A stretch of 14,863 nucleotides of DNA from an uncultured Eubacterium sp. (GTDB lineage Bacteria; Bacillota; Clostridia; Lachnospirales; Lachnospiraceae). The DNA lies in assembly GCA_905236295.1 (NCBI GenBank), contig CAJOQF010000148.1:1-14863 (forward strand), written 5' to 3'. Position 1 is the stretch's first letter. Every line of letters starts with the position of its first letter. The notes beneath the pieces were generated by a model. That model did no database searches. It had not been told where the DNA came from and worked only from the letters and a program-made list of their open reading frames with translations. The position numbers and the translations under genes are program-made. Of the stretch, positions 14,697-14,863 are shown piece after piece.

Positions 14697-14863
14697 ATGG
14701 AATTATTTAAATACTCTGTAATTAACGGTGAAATCAGAATAGATGAATATATAGGTGATGAGAGTATATCGGAGTTGATCATACCCGAGACCATTGCCGG
14801 GCTCCCTGTTACCAGTATAGGTGTATCCGCTTTTTCTGAAAACGGGGGAAGCCTTGAGAAAAT
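14697..14863 (+). CDS. BspA-like leucine-rich-repeat protein, N-terminal part only
   Basis: The first 55 codons of a gene that runs off the window. The product starts MELFKYSVINGEIRI, and residues about 27-55 match the LRR_5 (BspA/TpLRR) repeat pattern: LIIPETIAGLPVTSIG, then SAFSENGGSLEK. Such repeats form curved solenoids that bind proteins. No signal peptide is visible in the first 20 residues, so this one appears cytosolic, unlike many surface BspA proteins. Its ATG is one base after the MoxR stop with no strong ribosome binding site, so it is probably translated by coupling. The total length and any further domains cannot be seen. Confidence 0.75.
   Translation, partial: MELFKYSVINGEIRIDEYIGDESISELIIPETIAGLPVTSIGVSAFSENGGSLEK

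Overview
The window looks like chromosomal DNA of a low-to-moderate-GC Firmicute of class Clostridia, most probably a Lachnospiraceae-type gut or rumen anaerobe. This is an inference from four things: strong AAGGAGG-type ribosome binding sites, a HrcA/CIRCE heat-shock operator, a 656-residue class III fructose-1,6-bisphosphatase, and a FapA (DUF342) protein together with the start of a BspA-like leucine-rich-repeat protein. All confident genes are on the + strand and packed tightly. I see no tRNA, rRNA, CRISPR array, transposase or phage gene.

Layout. Positions 1-352 hold no gene: a palindromic terminator for something upstream, then a promoter whose spacer carries an inverted repeat. A small lipoprotein follows (353-916) with its own terminator. 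Next is a lysine/cell-wall and gluconeogenesis block: dapA (1082-1972), a terminator-like hairpin, dapB (2035-2796) and fbp (2801-4771). A clear promoter at 4814-4842 starts a second block: fapA with a TTG start (4900-6285), a 51-residue ORF (6325-6480), a zinc-ribbon/TPR membrane protein (6487-7875), a cyclophilin (7890-8417) and an overlapping GNAT acetyltransferase (8410-8928). A perfect CIRCE element (8941-8967) then precedes full-length clpB (9049-11631), which ends in a strong terminator.

The least understood part is the last 3.2 kb. It holds a protein with a degenerate metallopeptidase-like domain plus a VWA domain (11693-13099), a MoxR-like AAA ATPase (13160-14695) and, 1 bp later, the start of a BspA-like leucine-rich-repeat protein (14697 to the window edge). 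VWA proteins and MoxR ATPases commonly work as pairs in which the ATPase remodels a target presented by the VWA partner. Here the pair seems to be co-transcribed with a repeat protein that could be a target or adaptor. The VWA gene's ATG lies inside a 9-bp inverted repeat and has no Shine-Dalgarno, which suggests unusual control.

How the genes work together: dapA and dapB catalyse consecutive steps towards diaminopimelate and lysine; fbp supplies hexose phosphates in gluconeogenesis; the cyclophilin and ClpB handle protein folding and disaggregation; the VWA/MoxR pair is probably another ATP-driven protein-remodelling module. Every functional assignment rests on motif recognition by eye; no database search was run.
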